DNA from: Cytobacillus oceanisediminis 2691
GTDB taxonomy: Bacteria > Bacillota > Bacilli > Bacillales > Cytobacillaceae
Direction: 5' to 3'
Length of the DNA: 64,000 bases
Assembly: GCF_000294775.2 (NCBI RefSeq)
Contig: NZ_CP015506.1
Span: 967,501 to 1,031,500 of the forward strand
In this document: positions 26,340-36,200 of the stretch, piece after piece
How the letters are laid out: every line of letters starts with the position of its first letter
How positions within the stretch are numbered: position 1 is the first letter of the stretch
Program-made: the position numbers and the translations under genes
Notes under the pieces: generated by a model
Database searches by the model: none
What the model saw: only the letters and a program-made list of their open reading frames with translations
Told to the model about the DNA's origin: nothing

Positions 26340-27980
26340 ATGACTGAATTGAATCGCCGCAAGTTTTTAACGTATGTAGGTACAGGTGTTGGAGCATTGA
26401 CTGTCGCTTCGACAGGTTTGGGGGCAATGGTACCAAAAGCGGAGGCTAAGGGTGTTGAGGCAGCCTCCCATTTATTCGGATTCCAGAAGAAAATCTCTGG
26501 ATTAAATTTTAAGCCGATTGACCCGACAGATAAAGATGACCTTGTTTTACCACGTGGATACAAATACGATGTTGTGGCAGCATATGGAGATGTCATTAAC
26601 AAAAAAGGCGATACATTCGGCTTTAACAATGACTTTACATTATATTTTCCAATTGATAAGGACAAGCGTGGTCTCTTATGGGTGAATCATGAATATTCAA
26701 GCGATCTATTTGTTCATGGTGCAAGGCCGGCAAATGGCAAGTATACGGCAGCGCAAATTCAGAAAATGCTATACAACCAGGGAGGATCAATTATCGAGGT
26801 ATACCGTGATAAAGAAGGCACCTGGAAAATGGACACGGATTCCAAATATGCGCGCCGTATTACAGGCTTGACTCCATTCCAGCTCACAGGTCCTGCCAAA
26901 GGTTCAAAAGCAGTGGGTGGTGCAACGAATGTACAGGGAACTTTTGCTAATTGTTCTGGCGGCATGACATTGTGGGGCACGGTTTTATCAGCTGAGGAGA
27001 ATTTCGAATCTACCTCAAAGGATGCAGGATTAAATGAAACACATTATGGCTGGATTGTGGAAATCGATCCGTTTGATCCTAATTTCAAGCCGCGCAAGCA
27101 CACCGCCCTTGGTCGCTTTAACCATGAAAATGCAGCAGTCGGCCTGACCAATGACAATCGGGTTGTGGTTTATATGGGTGATGATAAGAAAGATGCATGC
27201 GTGTATAAGTTCATCAGCAAAAATAAATATGTAAAATCCCGCGGAAAAGCAAATGCAGACCTTCTTGAAGAAGGGACGCTTTATGTGGCTAATATGGGCA
27301 GCGGAAAATGGGTGCCATTAACTATCGAAAATGTGCAGAAAGCTGTCAAGGGGAATGCAGATCTTTTAAAGAAATTCCAAACACAGGCCGATGTGGCTGT
27401 TCACTGCCATGAAGCAGCTCTGCTTGTTGGCGGAACACCTACTGACCGTCCGGAAGATGTGGAAATCAGCCCGTTCGATAAAACGGTATTCATTGCCCAC
27501 ACCAACAATGACAAACATGGCAACTTTCACGGCCATATTACTAGATTTATTGAAGAGGGAGATGACTTGGGTGCACTGACTTTTGATTTTGAAATTTTCG
27601 CAGCCGGCGGAAAACAGAGTGGCTTCAGTGCACCTGATAATCTAACTTTCGATAGCCTTGGCAATCTCTGGACGGTAACAGATATGTCATCAAGCAAGCT
27701 GAATACAGGAATCTACACGCATTTCGCCAACAATGGCATGTTCGTCATCCCGACTATCGGAAAAAATACCGGCGAAGCCTTTCAGTTTGCTTCAGCTCCC
27801 GTTGAAGCAGAACTAACTGGACCATCCTTTACACCAAACGAAACAACCCTGTTCCTGTCCATTCAGCATCCGGGAGAAGAGACGGAAGACCTGAACAATC
27901 TGACAAGCAAATGGCCGCACCGCAAGGGAGATACTATGCCGCGCCCGGGAGTTGTGGCGATTACAGGCTTCAAATACTAG
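26340..27980 (+). CDS. PhoX / DUF839-family phosphatase with Tat signal
   Basis: Predicted exported calcium-iron alkaline phosphatase of 546 residues. The twin-arginine signal is NRRKFLTYVG with Arg6-Arg7, followed by a hydrophobic stretch and an AEA cleavage region. Conserved PhoX segments include LLWVNHEYS near residue 105, NCSGGMTLWGTVLSAEENFE near 205, LGRFNHENAAV near 260 and the C-terminal FLSIQHPGEE. It is followed after nine bases by tatA and then tatC, which gives the enzyme its own translocase, like phoD-tatAdCd in B. subtilis but with PhoX in place of PhoD. The ATG at 26340 fits GAGGTG better than a GTG nine bases upstream. Confidence 0.9.
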   Translation: MTELNRRKFLTYVGTGVGALTVASTGLGAMVPKAEAKGVEAASHLFGFQKKISGLNFKPIDPTDKDDLVLPRGYKYDVVAAYGDVINKKGDTFGFNNDFTLYFPIDKDKRGLLWVNHEYSSDLFVHGARPANGKYTAAQIQKMLYNQGGSIIEVYRDKEGTWKMDTDSKYARRITGLTPFQLTGPAKGSKAVGGATNVQGTFANCSGGMTLWGTVLSAEENFESTSKDAGLNETHYGWIVEIDPFDPNFKPRKHTALGRFNHENAAVGLTNDNRVVVYMGDDKKDACVYKFISKNKYVKSRGKANADLLEEGTLYVANMGSGKWVPLTIENVQKAVKGNADLLKKFQTQADVAVHCHEAALLVGGTPTDRPEDVEISPFDKTVFIAHTNNDKHGNFHGHITRFIEEGDDLGALTFDFEIFAAGGKQSGFSAPDNLTFDSLGNLWTVTDMSSSKLNTGIYTHFANNGMFVIPTIGKNTGEAFQFASAPVEAELTGPSFTPNETTLFLSIQHPGEETEDLNNLTSKWPHRKGDTMPRPGVVAITGFKY

Positions 27981-27989
27981 GAGGTTATT

Positions 27990-28175
27990 ATGCTATCAAA
28001 TATCGGGATACCAGGATTGATTATTGTTCTAGTGCTGGCGCTGATCATTTTCGGCCCATCCAAGCTTCCTGAAATCGGCAGGGCATTCGGCACAACCCTG
28101 AAAGAATTTAAAAAATCCACACGCGAACTGGTTTCAGACGAACAGCCGGAAGAAAAGAAAAAAGAATTGCTATAA
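27990..28175 (+). CDS. tatA: Twin-arginine translocase subunit TatA
   Basis: Protein of 61 residues with the family layout: N-terminal membrane helix ([17 protein letters not shown]), hinge [14 protein letters not shown], amphipathic helix and charged tail. It oligomerises to form the Tat pore. AGGAGG precedes the ATG, nine bases after the phoX stop. Gram-positive TatA combines the TatA and TatB roles, and no tatB is present. Confidence 0.96.
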   Translation: MLSNIGIPGLIIVLVLALIIFGPSKLPEIGRAFGTTLKEFKKSTRELVSDEQPEEKKKELL

Positions 28176-28185
28176 GAATGAATAG

Positions 28186-28213
28186 GGAAGGGAGAGATAT
28201 CTTCCTTCCTTTT
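28186..28213 (+). terminator. Hairpin between tatA and tatC, possible partial terminator
   Basis: GGAAGGGAG-AGATAT-CTTCCTTCC followed by TTTTA. It lies inside the operon, so it may lower tatC expression relative to tatA and phoX. Confidence 0.45.
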
Positions 28214-28230
28214 ATAGTGAGGTGAATAAT

Positions 28231-28956
28231 ATGAATAATGAGGCAGTAAATGTCCTCCAGCATTTTGAAGAGCTTCGGAAGAGGCTGATGATTATAGCGG
28301 CTGTCTTTATAGCGTTCTTGGCACTATCCTTTATTTTTGTCAGCGACATTTACCAGTGGCTGGTTAGGGATCTGGATTTTAAATTGGCTGTTCTCGGTCC
28401 TTCTGAGATTCTATGGGTCTATTTTATGCTTGCGTCTGTTGTCGCCATTGCAGCCGCCATCCCGGTAGCTGCCCATCAAATCTGGCTGTTCGTCAGCCCG
28501 GCGCTTACCGGAATGGAAAAAAAGGTAGCCTTATCCTATATTCCCGCGTTATTTTTCCTGTTCATTACCGGTATAGCATTCGGATATTTCATTCTTTTGC
28601 CGCTGGTTCTGAATTTTTTAATGACCTTATCGGGAGATATGTTCACCGCCTTTTTTACAACGGAAAAATACTTTCAATTCGTGCTCCATTTAACACTGCC
28701 ATTCGGCTTTCTGTTCGAGCTTCCGGTTGTGATTATGTTCCTGACCAGCCTTGGCATCCTCAATCCCTATTCGCTGCAGAAGATAAGGAAGTATGCCTAT
28801 TTCGTGCTGATTGTGGTGGCGATTTTAGTTACACCGCCCGATTTTATTTCAGATATTTTGGTTACATTGCCTCTCCTGCTGCTGTACGAGGTGAGTGTAA
28901 GCCTGTCCAAAATCATTTATAACCGAAAGCAGAAAAAGCAGGCTGTTTTGCAGTAA
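28231..28956 (+). CDS. tatC: Twin-arginine translocase subunit TatC
   Basis: Six-span receptor subunit of 241 residues, the usual size for Bacillus TatC. The N-terminal FEELRKRLMI and the third-span-adjacent WLFVSPALTGMEKK correspond to the signal-binding face (conserved E and F-x-x-P). FLFELPVVIMFL and VTPPDFISD are also conserved. A GTG nine bases upstream is possible, but AGGTG fits the ATG at 28231. Confidence 0.95.
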   Translation: MNNEAVNVLQHFEELRKRLMIIAAVFIAFLALSFIFVSDIYQWLVRDLDFKLAVLGPSEILWVYFMLASVVAIAAAIPVAAHQIWLFVSPALTGMEKKVALSYIPALFFLFITGIAFGYFILLPLVLNFLMTLSGDMFTAFFTTEKYFQFVLHLTLPFGFLFELPVVIMFLTSLGILNPYSLQKIRKYAYFVLIVVAILVTPPDFISDILVTLPLLLLYEVSVSLSKIIYNRKQKKQAVLQ

Positions 28957-28980
28957 CTATAATAAAAATCAAAACACAAA

Positions 28981-29011
28981 AAAAGCTTGGACCGTAAATG
29001 TCCAAGCTTTT
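28981..29011. terminator. Bidirectional intrinsic terminator
   Basis: Perfect 12-bp AAAAGCTTGGAC / GTCCAAGCTTTT hairpin between convergent tatC and the second subtilase. Confidence 0.92.
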
Positions 29012-29022
29012 CTATTATTCTC

Positions 29023-30279
29023 TTACTTAACACGAGGGAAGCCAAAGCCTGATGCATAATCGTCACCAGCTGCAGCTCCTGTTCCGCCAAGAATATCATT
29101 TTGCTTGGCCCGGTTCTGAAGCTCGCTGCGAAGCTGGGTGTGGCTCATGGATGGATTCTGAGCCCAGATCTTAGCAGCTAATCCGGATACATGAGGAGTA
29201 GCCATGGATGTACCGCTGATTGTGCTGTAGCTGCCATCATACCAGGTGGATTCAATTGCTCTGCCTGGTGCAGAGAGCTCGACATCACGCTCCTGGATTA
29301 GGTAGTCGCCATCAGTAGCAGGGTTGCCCCTTGATGAAAAATCTGCAACACGGTAAGAACCATTTTGCTGAACATTTTCAAGAGCCGCTACTGCAACAGC
29401 ATTCACCAATGCGCCAGGATAGCCAATCGTGTTATCGGCAGGACCATCATTTCCGGCAGCAGCAACTACCAGGACACCTTTGCTGTAGGCGTAATCAACT
29501 GCATCTGCAATCAATGTGCTTTTAGAGCTTGAACCCAATGACATGGAAATGACCACTTTAGATCCTGTGCGGACCGCTTCATCGGCCGCATGCTTAATAG
29601 CTCCGGCGATGTCATCAGAATACCCTGATCCTCTGTCATTTAACACTTTATATGCCCAGAGATCTGCGTCTGGGGCTACCCCATAAACACCTTGTCCGTT
29701 ATCACCGCCATGAGCCAGTACAGTACCCGCAACATGTGTGCCGTGTCCGTTCTTATCCCCGCAGCTGCCGTCAATTAAAGGTGACTTTCTTTGTGTAAAG
29801 TCCTTACACTGTTCAGCTTGTCCGGCAAGATCAGCATGTGCTGTATTTACACCTGTGTCCAGCACGGCAACCTTTACCCCGTTTCCGCCTGAAGTGCTTT
29901 GGATGGAGCTGTCATTATAAATGGCCTCAATTCCCCAAGGTGTACCGTCTGCCGGAGCTGATGCAGCCCCTGATCCAGGTTTTGCTGCGGTCACAGGTGA
30001 GTTCTTTACTTCTTCAACTTTATCAATCTTTAAGTTTTTATTTTTTAAAAGTGCCTGATACTGTTTAGCATTAACCGTAGTAGTAAAACCTTTCTGGCCA
30101 AAATCCCATCGTGCTCCATAGTTCGATTTTGCCTTTGCTTTTTCTGCACTTGGGCCCTGAATGACAACCCGATAGGTTTCATTGCTCTCAACCTGCTGAC
30201 CGAATGCCCCTGACGCAAATACAGATAGTCCCATTGCTGCACTTAGTAATGCTGACCCAATGACTCTTTTTTTCTTCAT
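29023..30279 (-). CDS. Secreted subtilisin-family serine protease (S8), copy 2
   Basis: Pre-pro-protease of 418 residues, paralogous to the protein at 19039-20310. The signal peptide starts KKKRVIGSALLSAAMGLSVF. An I9-like pro-domain includes ARWDFGQKGFTTTVNAKQYQ. The catalytic residues are Asp141 (VAVLDTGVNTAH), His179 (NGHGTHVAGTV) and Ser358 (SGTSMATPHVSG). Copy 2 has a Pro/Ala-rich linker (AAKPGSGAASAPADG) before the mature domain where copy 1 has a different segment. AGAGGAG lies before the ATG. The two copies lie in opposite orientation about 9 kb apart and probably arose by duplication. Confidence 0.95.
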   Translation of the reverse strand: MKKKRVIGSALLSAAMGLSVFASGAFGQQVESNETYRVVIQGPSAEKAKAKSNYGARWDFGQKGFTTTVNAKQYQALLKNKNLKIDKVEEVKNSPVTAAKPGSGAASAPADGTPWGIEAIYNDSSIQSTSGGNGVKVAVLDTGVNTAHADLAGQAEQCKDFTQRKSPLIDGSCGDKNGHGTHVAGTVLAHGGDNGQGVYGVAPDADLWAYKVLNDRGSGYSDDIAGAIKHAADEAVRTGSKVVISMSLGSSSKSTLIADAVDYAYSKGVLVVAAAGNDGPADNTIGYPGALVNAVAVAALENVQQNGSYRVADFSSRGNPATDGDYLIQERDVELSAPGRAIESTWYDGSYSTISGTSMATPHVSGLAAKIWAQNPSMSHTQLRSELQNRAKQNDILGGTGAAAGDDYASGFGFPRVK

Positions 30280-30446
30280 CCAAAATCTCCTCTCAGAATA
30301 TGTATGGTCACAGCTGAATAGCTGTGACTCTATTATATTTACAAAATTCAGAATAATTAAACGGACCTTTTGTACTATTTTTCTGATTTTAATGAAAATT
30401 TACATTCGAGGAAAATATTTCAATCTGTAAATTGGATATAAATGGA

Positions 30447-30471
30447 GTTATTTGATCCCCAACGAGGGTAT
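30447..30471 (+). promoter_or_regulatory. Possible SigB-type promoter before the alcohol dehydrogenase
   Basis: GTTATT and GGGTAT separated by 13 bases. The -10 matches the SigB consensus exactly but only half of the -35 does, so this is tentative. Confidence 0.3.
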
Positions 30472-30502
30472 AGCCTATTAAGTCAATAAAGGAGTGTGAA
30501 AT

Positions 30503-31636
30503 ATGAGAGCTGTAACCTACCAGGGAGCGAAAGATATTCAAGTAAAAAATGTAGAGGATCCCAGAATTGAAAAGCGGGATGATGTCATTGTCCGCATCAC
30601 CTCAACCGCCATTTGCGGATCGGACCTTCATTTATATCAGGGGAATATGCCATTGCGGCCAGGTTATGTTATCGGGCATGAACCCATGGGGATCGTTGAG
30701 GAGACAGGTCCTGATGTGACACGGGTAAAAAAAGGCGACAGGGTGGTCATCCCATTTAATGTATCGTGCGGGCATTGCTTCTATTGCCAGCATGATATGG
30801 AAAGCCAATGTGATAATTCGAACCCGCATAATGATTCAGGCGGCTACTTTGGCTATACCGAGAAATACGGAAACCATCCGGGCGGCCAGGCAGAGTTTCT
30901 AAAGGTGCCGTTTGGCAATTTCATGCCATTTGTTATACCGGAATCGTGCGAACTGGAGGATGAATCACTGCTCTTTTTATCGGATGTTCTGCCGACAGCC
31001 TATTGGAGTGTAGAACATTCAGGCGTTAAAGCGGGAGACACAGTCGTCGTCCTCGGCTGCGGTCCCATCGGGTTAATGACCCAGAAATTTGCCTGGATGA
31101 AAGGAGCTAAACGGGTAATTGCAGTAGATCATCTCGATTACCGTCTCAATCACGCCAAGCTTACCAATGATGTGGAAGTCTATGACTTTACGAAATATGA
31201 TGACATGGGAGCTTATCTAAAAGAAATCACCCAGGGCGGAGCTGATGTAGTCATTGATTGTGTCGGCATGGACGGGAAGAAATCCGCTGTTGAAAAAATC
31301 GAGCAGAAGCTTAAGCTCCAGGGCGGAACGCTGGGCCCGATCCAAATCGCGACGAAAGCTGTCCGCAAATTCGGAACTGTCCAGCTGACAGGTGTGTACG
31401 GGCTGACTTATAATATGTTCCCGCTGGAGGAATTTTTCTCGAGAAACATCACCATTAAAATGGGCCAGGCGCCTGTGGTTCACTACATGCCTGAGCTATT
31501 TAAAAAAATAACGAATAAGGAATTCGATCCGAAGTCTATCATCACCCATCAGATTCCGCTCGAAGAAGCTGATCGGGCGTATAAAATTTTTAATGACCAT
31601 GAAGATGACTGCATTAAAGTCATCTTAAAACCTTAA
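30503..31636 (+). CDS. Zinc-dependent alcohol dehydrogenase (formaldehyde dehydrogenase-like)
   Basis: MDR-family dehydrogenase of 377 residues. Catalytic zinc ligands are in STAICGSDLHLY (Cys) and VIGHEPMG (His-Glu). The structural-zinc lobe has CGHCFYCQHDMESQC, four cysteines as expected. The Rossmann loop is VVVLGCGPIGLMTQKFA. The long insertion with GYFGYTEKYGNHPGGQAEF is typical of the glutathione-independent formaldehyde dehydrogenase and threonine-dehydrogenase-like subgroup. AGGAGTG precedes the ATG. Substrate not determined. Confidence 0.9.
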   Translation: MRAVTYQGAKDIQVKNVEDPRIEKRDDVIVRITSTAICGSDLHLYQGNMPLRPGYVIGHEPMGIVEETGPDVTRVKKGDRVVIPFNVSCGHCFYCQHDMESQCDNSNPHNDSGGYFGYTEKYGNHPGGQAEFLKVPFGNFMPFVIPESCELEDESLLFLSDVLPTAYWSVEHSGVKAGDTVVVLGCGPIGLMTQKFAWMKGAKRVIAVDHLDYRLNHAKLTNDVEVYDFTKYDDMGAYLKEITQGGADVVIDCVGMDGKKSAVEKIEQKLKLQGGTLGPIQIATKAVRKFGTVQLTGVYGLTYNMFPLEEFFSRNITIKMGQAPVVHYMPELFKKITNKEFDPKSIITHQIPLEEADRAYKIFNDHEDDCIKVILKP

Positions 31637-31644
31637 CAAACACA

Positions 31645-31676
31645 AACCAGCCTGGATATACCCTGGCTGGTTTTTT
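31645..31676 (+). terminator. Intrinsic terminator
   Basis: AACCAGCC / GGCTGGTT hairpin followed by T4. Confidence 0.85.
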
Positions 31677-31774
31677 GAAGTTTAAGAATATAACATAATA
31701 TACATATTTCGACATAAACGTATATAATAGTGCTAAAGACACATTATTAATAGAGTTAACCAAGGAGCATGGAA

Positions 31775-33013
31775 ATGAAAGGCTTTAACCAACAGACTTT
31801 GATAAAAGAAGAAACAAAAGCAGTTAAGCTTTTTATATGGCTATTCTTTATTATATTAACACTTTATGATTTGTTTTATTATTATCTGTTTCCCCTCAAT
31901 ACTGGCGGCAGTACCGGCCTGCCAAAGGGCGGGCTTGGATGGGGGTATTATCTGGCTATTATCGGACTCCTGCCCTTAGCGCTGTATTTAATCAGGACAA
32001 AACGCCCTTTTCAGGTAAAATACTTATTTTTTGCAGGCTTTTTCCTGATAGATTTTAGTAACAGCATGCTGATCTATTTCGGTGAGTCGAAGGAATTTCA
32101 GAGCGGAAGCGCAGTAGAACTTTTATTTATTATATTTGCGCCGATTTTTGTGAATAAGCGCTATTTTTGGATAGTAACCGGCGGAATGATTGCGAAGTAT
32201 CTTCTGGCTGGTTTACTGTTGAGCAGCCAAAAGGTAATGGTGCCAATCGTGCTTATGGCCATTTTTTCAAGTGTTTCATATGTTCTGCTGAATCGCTTCT
32301 ATTCCTATATTCACTCGCTTACACATGTTTTCCAGGAGCTCCGCCAGACTGAAAAGCTGGCTGCTGTCGGACAGATGGCTTCCGCAGTCGGCCATGAAGT
32401 AAGAAATCCTTTAGCAGCTTTAAGAGGATTTACTCAGCTGCAGATGGAAAAACATCCTGAAGACCAGGACCGCTACAAGATCATGATTGAGGAAATCGAC
32501 CGCATTAATCTGATTGCCGATGACCTTATGATCCTAAGCAAGCCAAGGCTTCCTCTGTTTAAAAAAGTTGAACTGAATGCAGTGATTAACTATGTCATCT
32601 CGATCATACATGAACAGGCAGCCAATCAGAATATCCGTGTCGAAACAGAAAATCTGGAAGCTGTTCCTAAAGTTCAGTGTGACGAAAATATGCTGAAGCA
32701 GTCTTTTATTAATTTGATCAAGAATGCGATGGAATCTATGCCAGAAGGCGGCACGATCCTGATTTCGGCCAAAGTGGCGGAGGGTGACAAGGTTTTAATC
32801 AGCATTAAAGATGAAGGCTGCGGGATTGATGCTGAGAATATGGAACGGGTCGTGGATCCATTTTATACAACTAAGCCGGATGGAACCGGTTTAGGGCTGA
32901 TGGTTACCAAGCAGATTGTGGATGAACACAAGGCGGAAATCACGTTTGAAAGTGAAAAGGGGATAGGGACAATTGTGACTCTTACTATTCCTATAGAGCA
33001 GCCAACCCAATAA
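31775..33013 (+). CDS. Orphan membrane sensor histidine kinase (sporulation-kinase-like)
   Basis: Protein of 412 residues with about six N-terminal membrane spans (residues 15-185), no recognisable extracellular sensor domain, then HisKA and HATPase domains. The phospho-acceptor region AVGHEVRNPLAALRGFTQL is the H-box form seen in the sporulation kinases KinA-KinE. The ATP-binding domain has N-box INLIKNAMESM, GCGID and a short F/G2 region FYTTKPDGTGLGL. No response regulator is adjacent, so it may feed the Spo0 phosphorelay (KinB-like topology); this is inference. The second ATG (31775) is chosen since AAGGAG is too close to the first. Confidence 0.85.
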   Translation: MKGFNQQTLIKEETKAVKLFIWLFFIILTLYDLFYYYLFPLNTGGSTGLPKGGLGWGYYLAIIGLLPLALYLIRTKRPFQVKYLFFAGFFLIDFSNSMLIYFGESKEFQSGSAVELLFIIFAPIFVNKRYFWIVTGGMIAKYLLAGLLLSSQKVMVPIVLMAIFSSVSYVLLNRFYSYIHSLTHVFQELRQTEKLAAVGQMASAVGHEVRNPLAALRGFTQLQMEKHPEDQDRYKIMIEEIDRINLIADDLMILSKPRLPLFKKVELNAVINYVISIIHEQAANQNIRVETENLEAVPKVQCDENMLKQSFINLIKNAMESMPEGGTILISAKVAEGDKVLISIKDEGCGIDAENMERVVDPFYTTKPDGTGLGLMVTKQIVDEHKAEITFESEKGIGTIVTLTIPIEQPTQ

Positions 33014-33096
33014 AAGAATTCAGGGTGATGTCATTTAATATACAGGGCAGACCTGGAAATTAGTAACTGACATTATAATAATACTATTCGAAATCG

Positions 33097-33126
33097 TACA
33101 GCACCCTATGAGGGTGCTGTATTTTA
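33097..33126 (+). terminator. Intrinsic terminator after the sensor kinase
   Basis: Perfect TACAGCACCC-TATGA-GGGTGCTGTA hairpin followed by TTTTA. Confidence 0.85.
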
Positions 33127-33273
33127 TTAGGCAAATAGGCTTCTTTTTACAAAAATTTAATAATTTTCCTATGTTAATTCCGACTAATTGCTCATTCTCA
33201 AATAAGTCTAAAAATAGATAGAATTATGAATGTTATCATCCTAATCTACTATAATTTGAGGAGATGTATTCAT

Positions 33274-36200
33274 TTGAAAAAGCCTATGCGCAAACTTGGA
33301 AAGACGATACTCGCAACAACGATGGCCCTATCTGTCTTAGCAGCTCCTATTTCATATGATTCTGTCATGGCGGCAAAGCCTGATCATGCAGGGAAACCGG
33401 AACTTAAATTCAGCCATGAAGTAAGCCTGCGGATACTGGGAACAACAGATATACATACACACCTTTATAACTATGATTACTATAAAGATGCAGAAACCAT
33501 TGAATTTGGTCTGGCTAAAACAGCTACCTTAATCAAACAGGCAAGAAAAGAAGCAAAGAATACATTATTATTTGACAACGGAGACCTCATTCAGGGTAAT
33601 CCGCTTGGCGATTATAAAGCAAAAGTAGATCAGCTTGAGGATGGGGAAATGCATCCCGTGTTCAAGGCTATGGAACTATTAGATTATGATGCCGCTACGG
33701 TAGGAAACCATGAATTCAATTATGGCCTCGAATATCTGGATGAGGTTCTGGATGATGCGCCATTTCCTTATGTAAATGCCAATGTCTACAAAGACGACGA
33801 TGATAATAATCCGGAAAACGATAAAAATTACTTTAAACCATATAAAATCATCAAGAAAAAAGTCGTTGATGAAAAAGGAAGAAAACAGGTCATTAAGGTT
33901 GGGGTTATCGGTGCTGTGACTCCGCAGATTACACAATGGGACAAAGCCAATCTTGATGGAAAAATCATCACAAAAGACATTGTAAAATCAGTAGAAGCCA
34001 ATATTCCTAAAATGAAAGAAGAAGGTGCGGACATTATCATTGCACTTGCGCACTCCGGCATGGGGGACGCAGCATATGCTGAGATGGAAGAGAATGCAGC
34101 CTACGACTTAACAAAAGTAGAAGGCATTGATGCGGTTATTTCCGGACACAACCATAAGAATTTTCCGGGAGATTTCACCGATCTTCCTGAAGTGGATGCA
34201 GAAAAGGGAACGGTCAACGGGGTGCCCTTCATCATGCCTGGCAGCTGGGGCAATCAGCTTGGCGTTATGGACCTGACTATTGCCAAGGTAAAGGGCAAGT
34301 GGGAGGTTAAGGATTCCCAGTCATCTTTAAGGTCTATTTTTAGAAGTTATAAAAATGAATCCGGCGCGACCGTCAAGGAAAGTCTTGCAGATGCAGATCC
34401 TGCTATTTTGAAAGCTGTAAAGGAAGAGCATGAAGGAACCGTGAATTATGTCCGCCAGCCTGTCGGGGAAACAAAAGCTGATATCCACAGCTATTTTGCA
34501 CTTGTAAAAGATGACCCGTCCATTCAAATTGTGACGAATGCACAGAAGTGGTATATTGAGAAGCAATTAAAAGGAACACCAGATGAAAATACACCAGTGC
34601 TTTCGGCGGGAGCTCCTTTTAAAGCAGGCGGCCGCAACGGGGCAAGCTATTACACATATATCCCTGAAGGCACAATCGCCATTAAAAATGTAGCCGATCT
34701 ATACCTGTATCCGAATACAGTCGCTACGGTAAAAATTAAAGGGGCAGATGTGAAGGAATGGCTTGAAATGTCTGCAGGCCAGTTCAATCAGATAAAAGAT
34801 AATGAAGCGGGAGAACAGTCACTCATTAATAATGATTTCCCTACTTATAACTATGATGTAATCGATGGTGTGACATATGAGATCGATGTAACAGAACCTG
34901 CTAAGTATGATAAAGATGGCAAGCAGGTTAATGCTGATGCAAACAGAATCAAAAATCTTCAGTATAACGGAGCACCTATTGATCCGGATCAGGAATTCAT
35001 CGTTGTGACAAATAATTATCGGGCCAGCGGCACTTTCCCTGGAGTTAGAAACAACACGGCAGTAGAGCTTTATCCGGATGAAAACCGCCAGGCGATCATT
35101 GATTATATCCGAGAAGAACAAACCATCGATCCTTCTGCAGATGCCAATTGGTCATTTGCACCGGTTGCCGGTGGCGTAAATGTAACGTTCGAATCTTCAC
35201 CGGATGCAAAGGATGCGATTGCTGAAGGCAGCGGAATCGGCTATGCGGGGGAAGCAGCCAATGGCTTTGCGAAATATTCGCTTCAATTCCCGGAGCCAAA
35301 GCCATTTGAAGTCCAACTTTTGGGGATCAATGATTTCCATGGTCAGCTTGATACATTTAATTCCGGTTTGAATGCGGGTGGAATCGAGTATTTAGCTGCA
35401 CACTTAAAACAGCGTGAAGCAGAGAATCCCAATACAATTATGCTGCATGCAGGTGATGCAATAGGGGCGAGCTCCCCTGTTTCGGCCCTTCTTCAGGACG
35501 AGCCAACAATTAAAATGCTTAATGAGATCGGCTTTGATATAGGTACAGTCGGCAACCATGAATTCGATGAAGGGGTAGACGAAATGCGACGCCTTATCAA
35601 TGGCGGGGCCCATCCAAAAACTGTGGAGAAGTATGGCGAGTTTGAAGGAGCAAACTTCCCGTATGTTGCAGCTAATGTAGTGGATGAAACAACAAAGGAG
35701 CCAATCCTTGATCCCTATGTAATTAAAGAAGTAAATGGAGTGCCAGTCGGCTTTATTGGCATTGCCTATTCCGATACTCCTGGAATTGTTACGCCAAGCG
35801 GAACGGCAGGTGTAGAATTCACGGACGAAGCGGAAGCAATCAACAAGTACACAGCTGAGCTGAAGGAACAGGGTGTTAAATCGATTGTGGTCATTACTCA
35901 TAACCCTGTAAAGTCCGATATAGATGGGTCTAACCCTCAAGAGGAACTCGCTGACATTGCGAATGCAGTTGATGATGAAGTGGATGTGATGTTTGGCGGC
36001 CATAACCATCAGTACACAAATACTGTGGTGGACGGGAAATTGCTTGTTCAATCTTATTCGTATGGAACTGCTTTTTCCGATGTGGACTTAACAATTGATC
36101 CAGTGACAAAAGATATTGTTGCTAAAAAGGCTGAAATCGTAAGCGCCACACGTGACGTTGAACCTGTTGCAGAAATTAAGCAAATGCTTGATGCTTATAT

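Noticed and set aside
19039..30279. Composite transposon bounded by the two subtilases
   Set aside because: No transposase, terminal repeats or target duplications are visible; each protease gene has its own upstream and downstream signals, so simple gene duplication explains the pair.
35404..36051. 215-codon antisense reading frame inside the nucleotidase gene
   Set aside because: It is a mirror of the second nucleotidase module; the sense frame has clear catalytic motifs and the antisense product has none.
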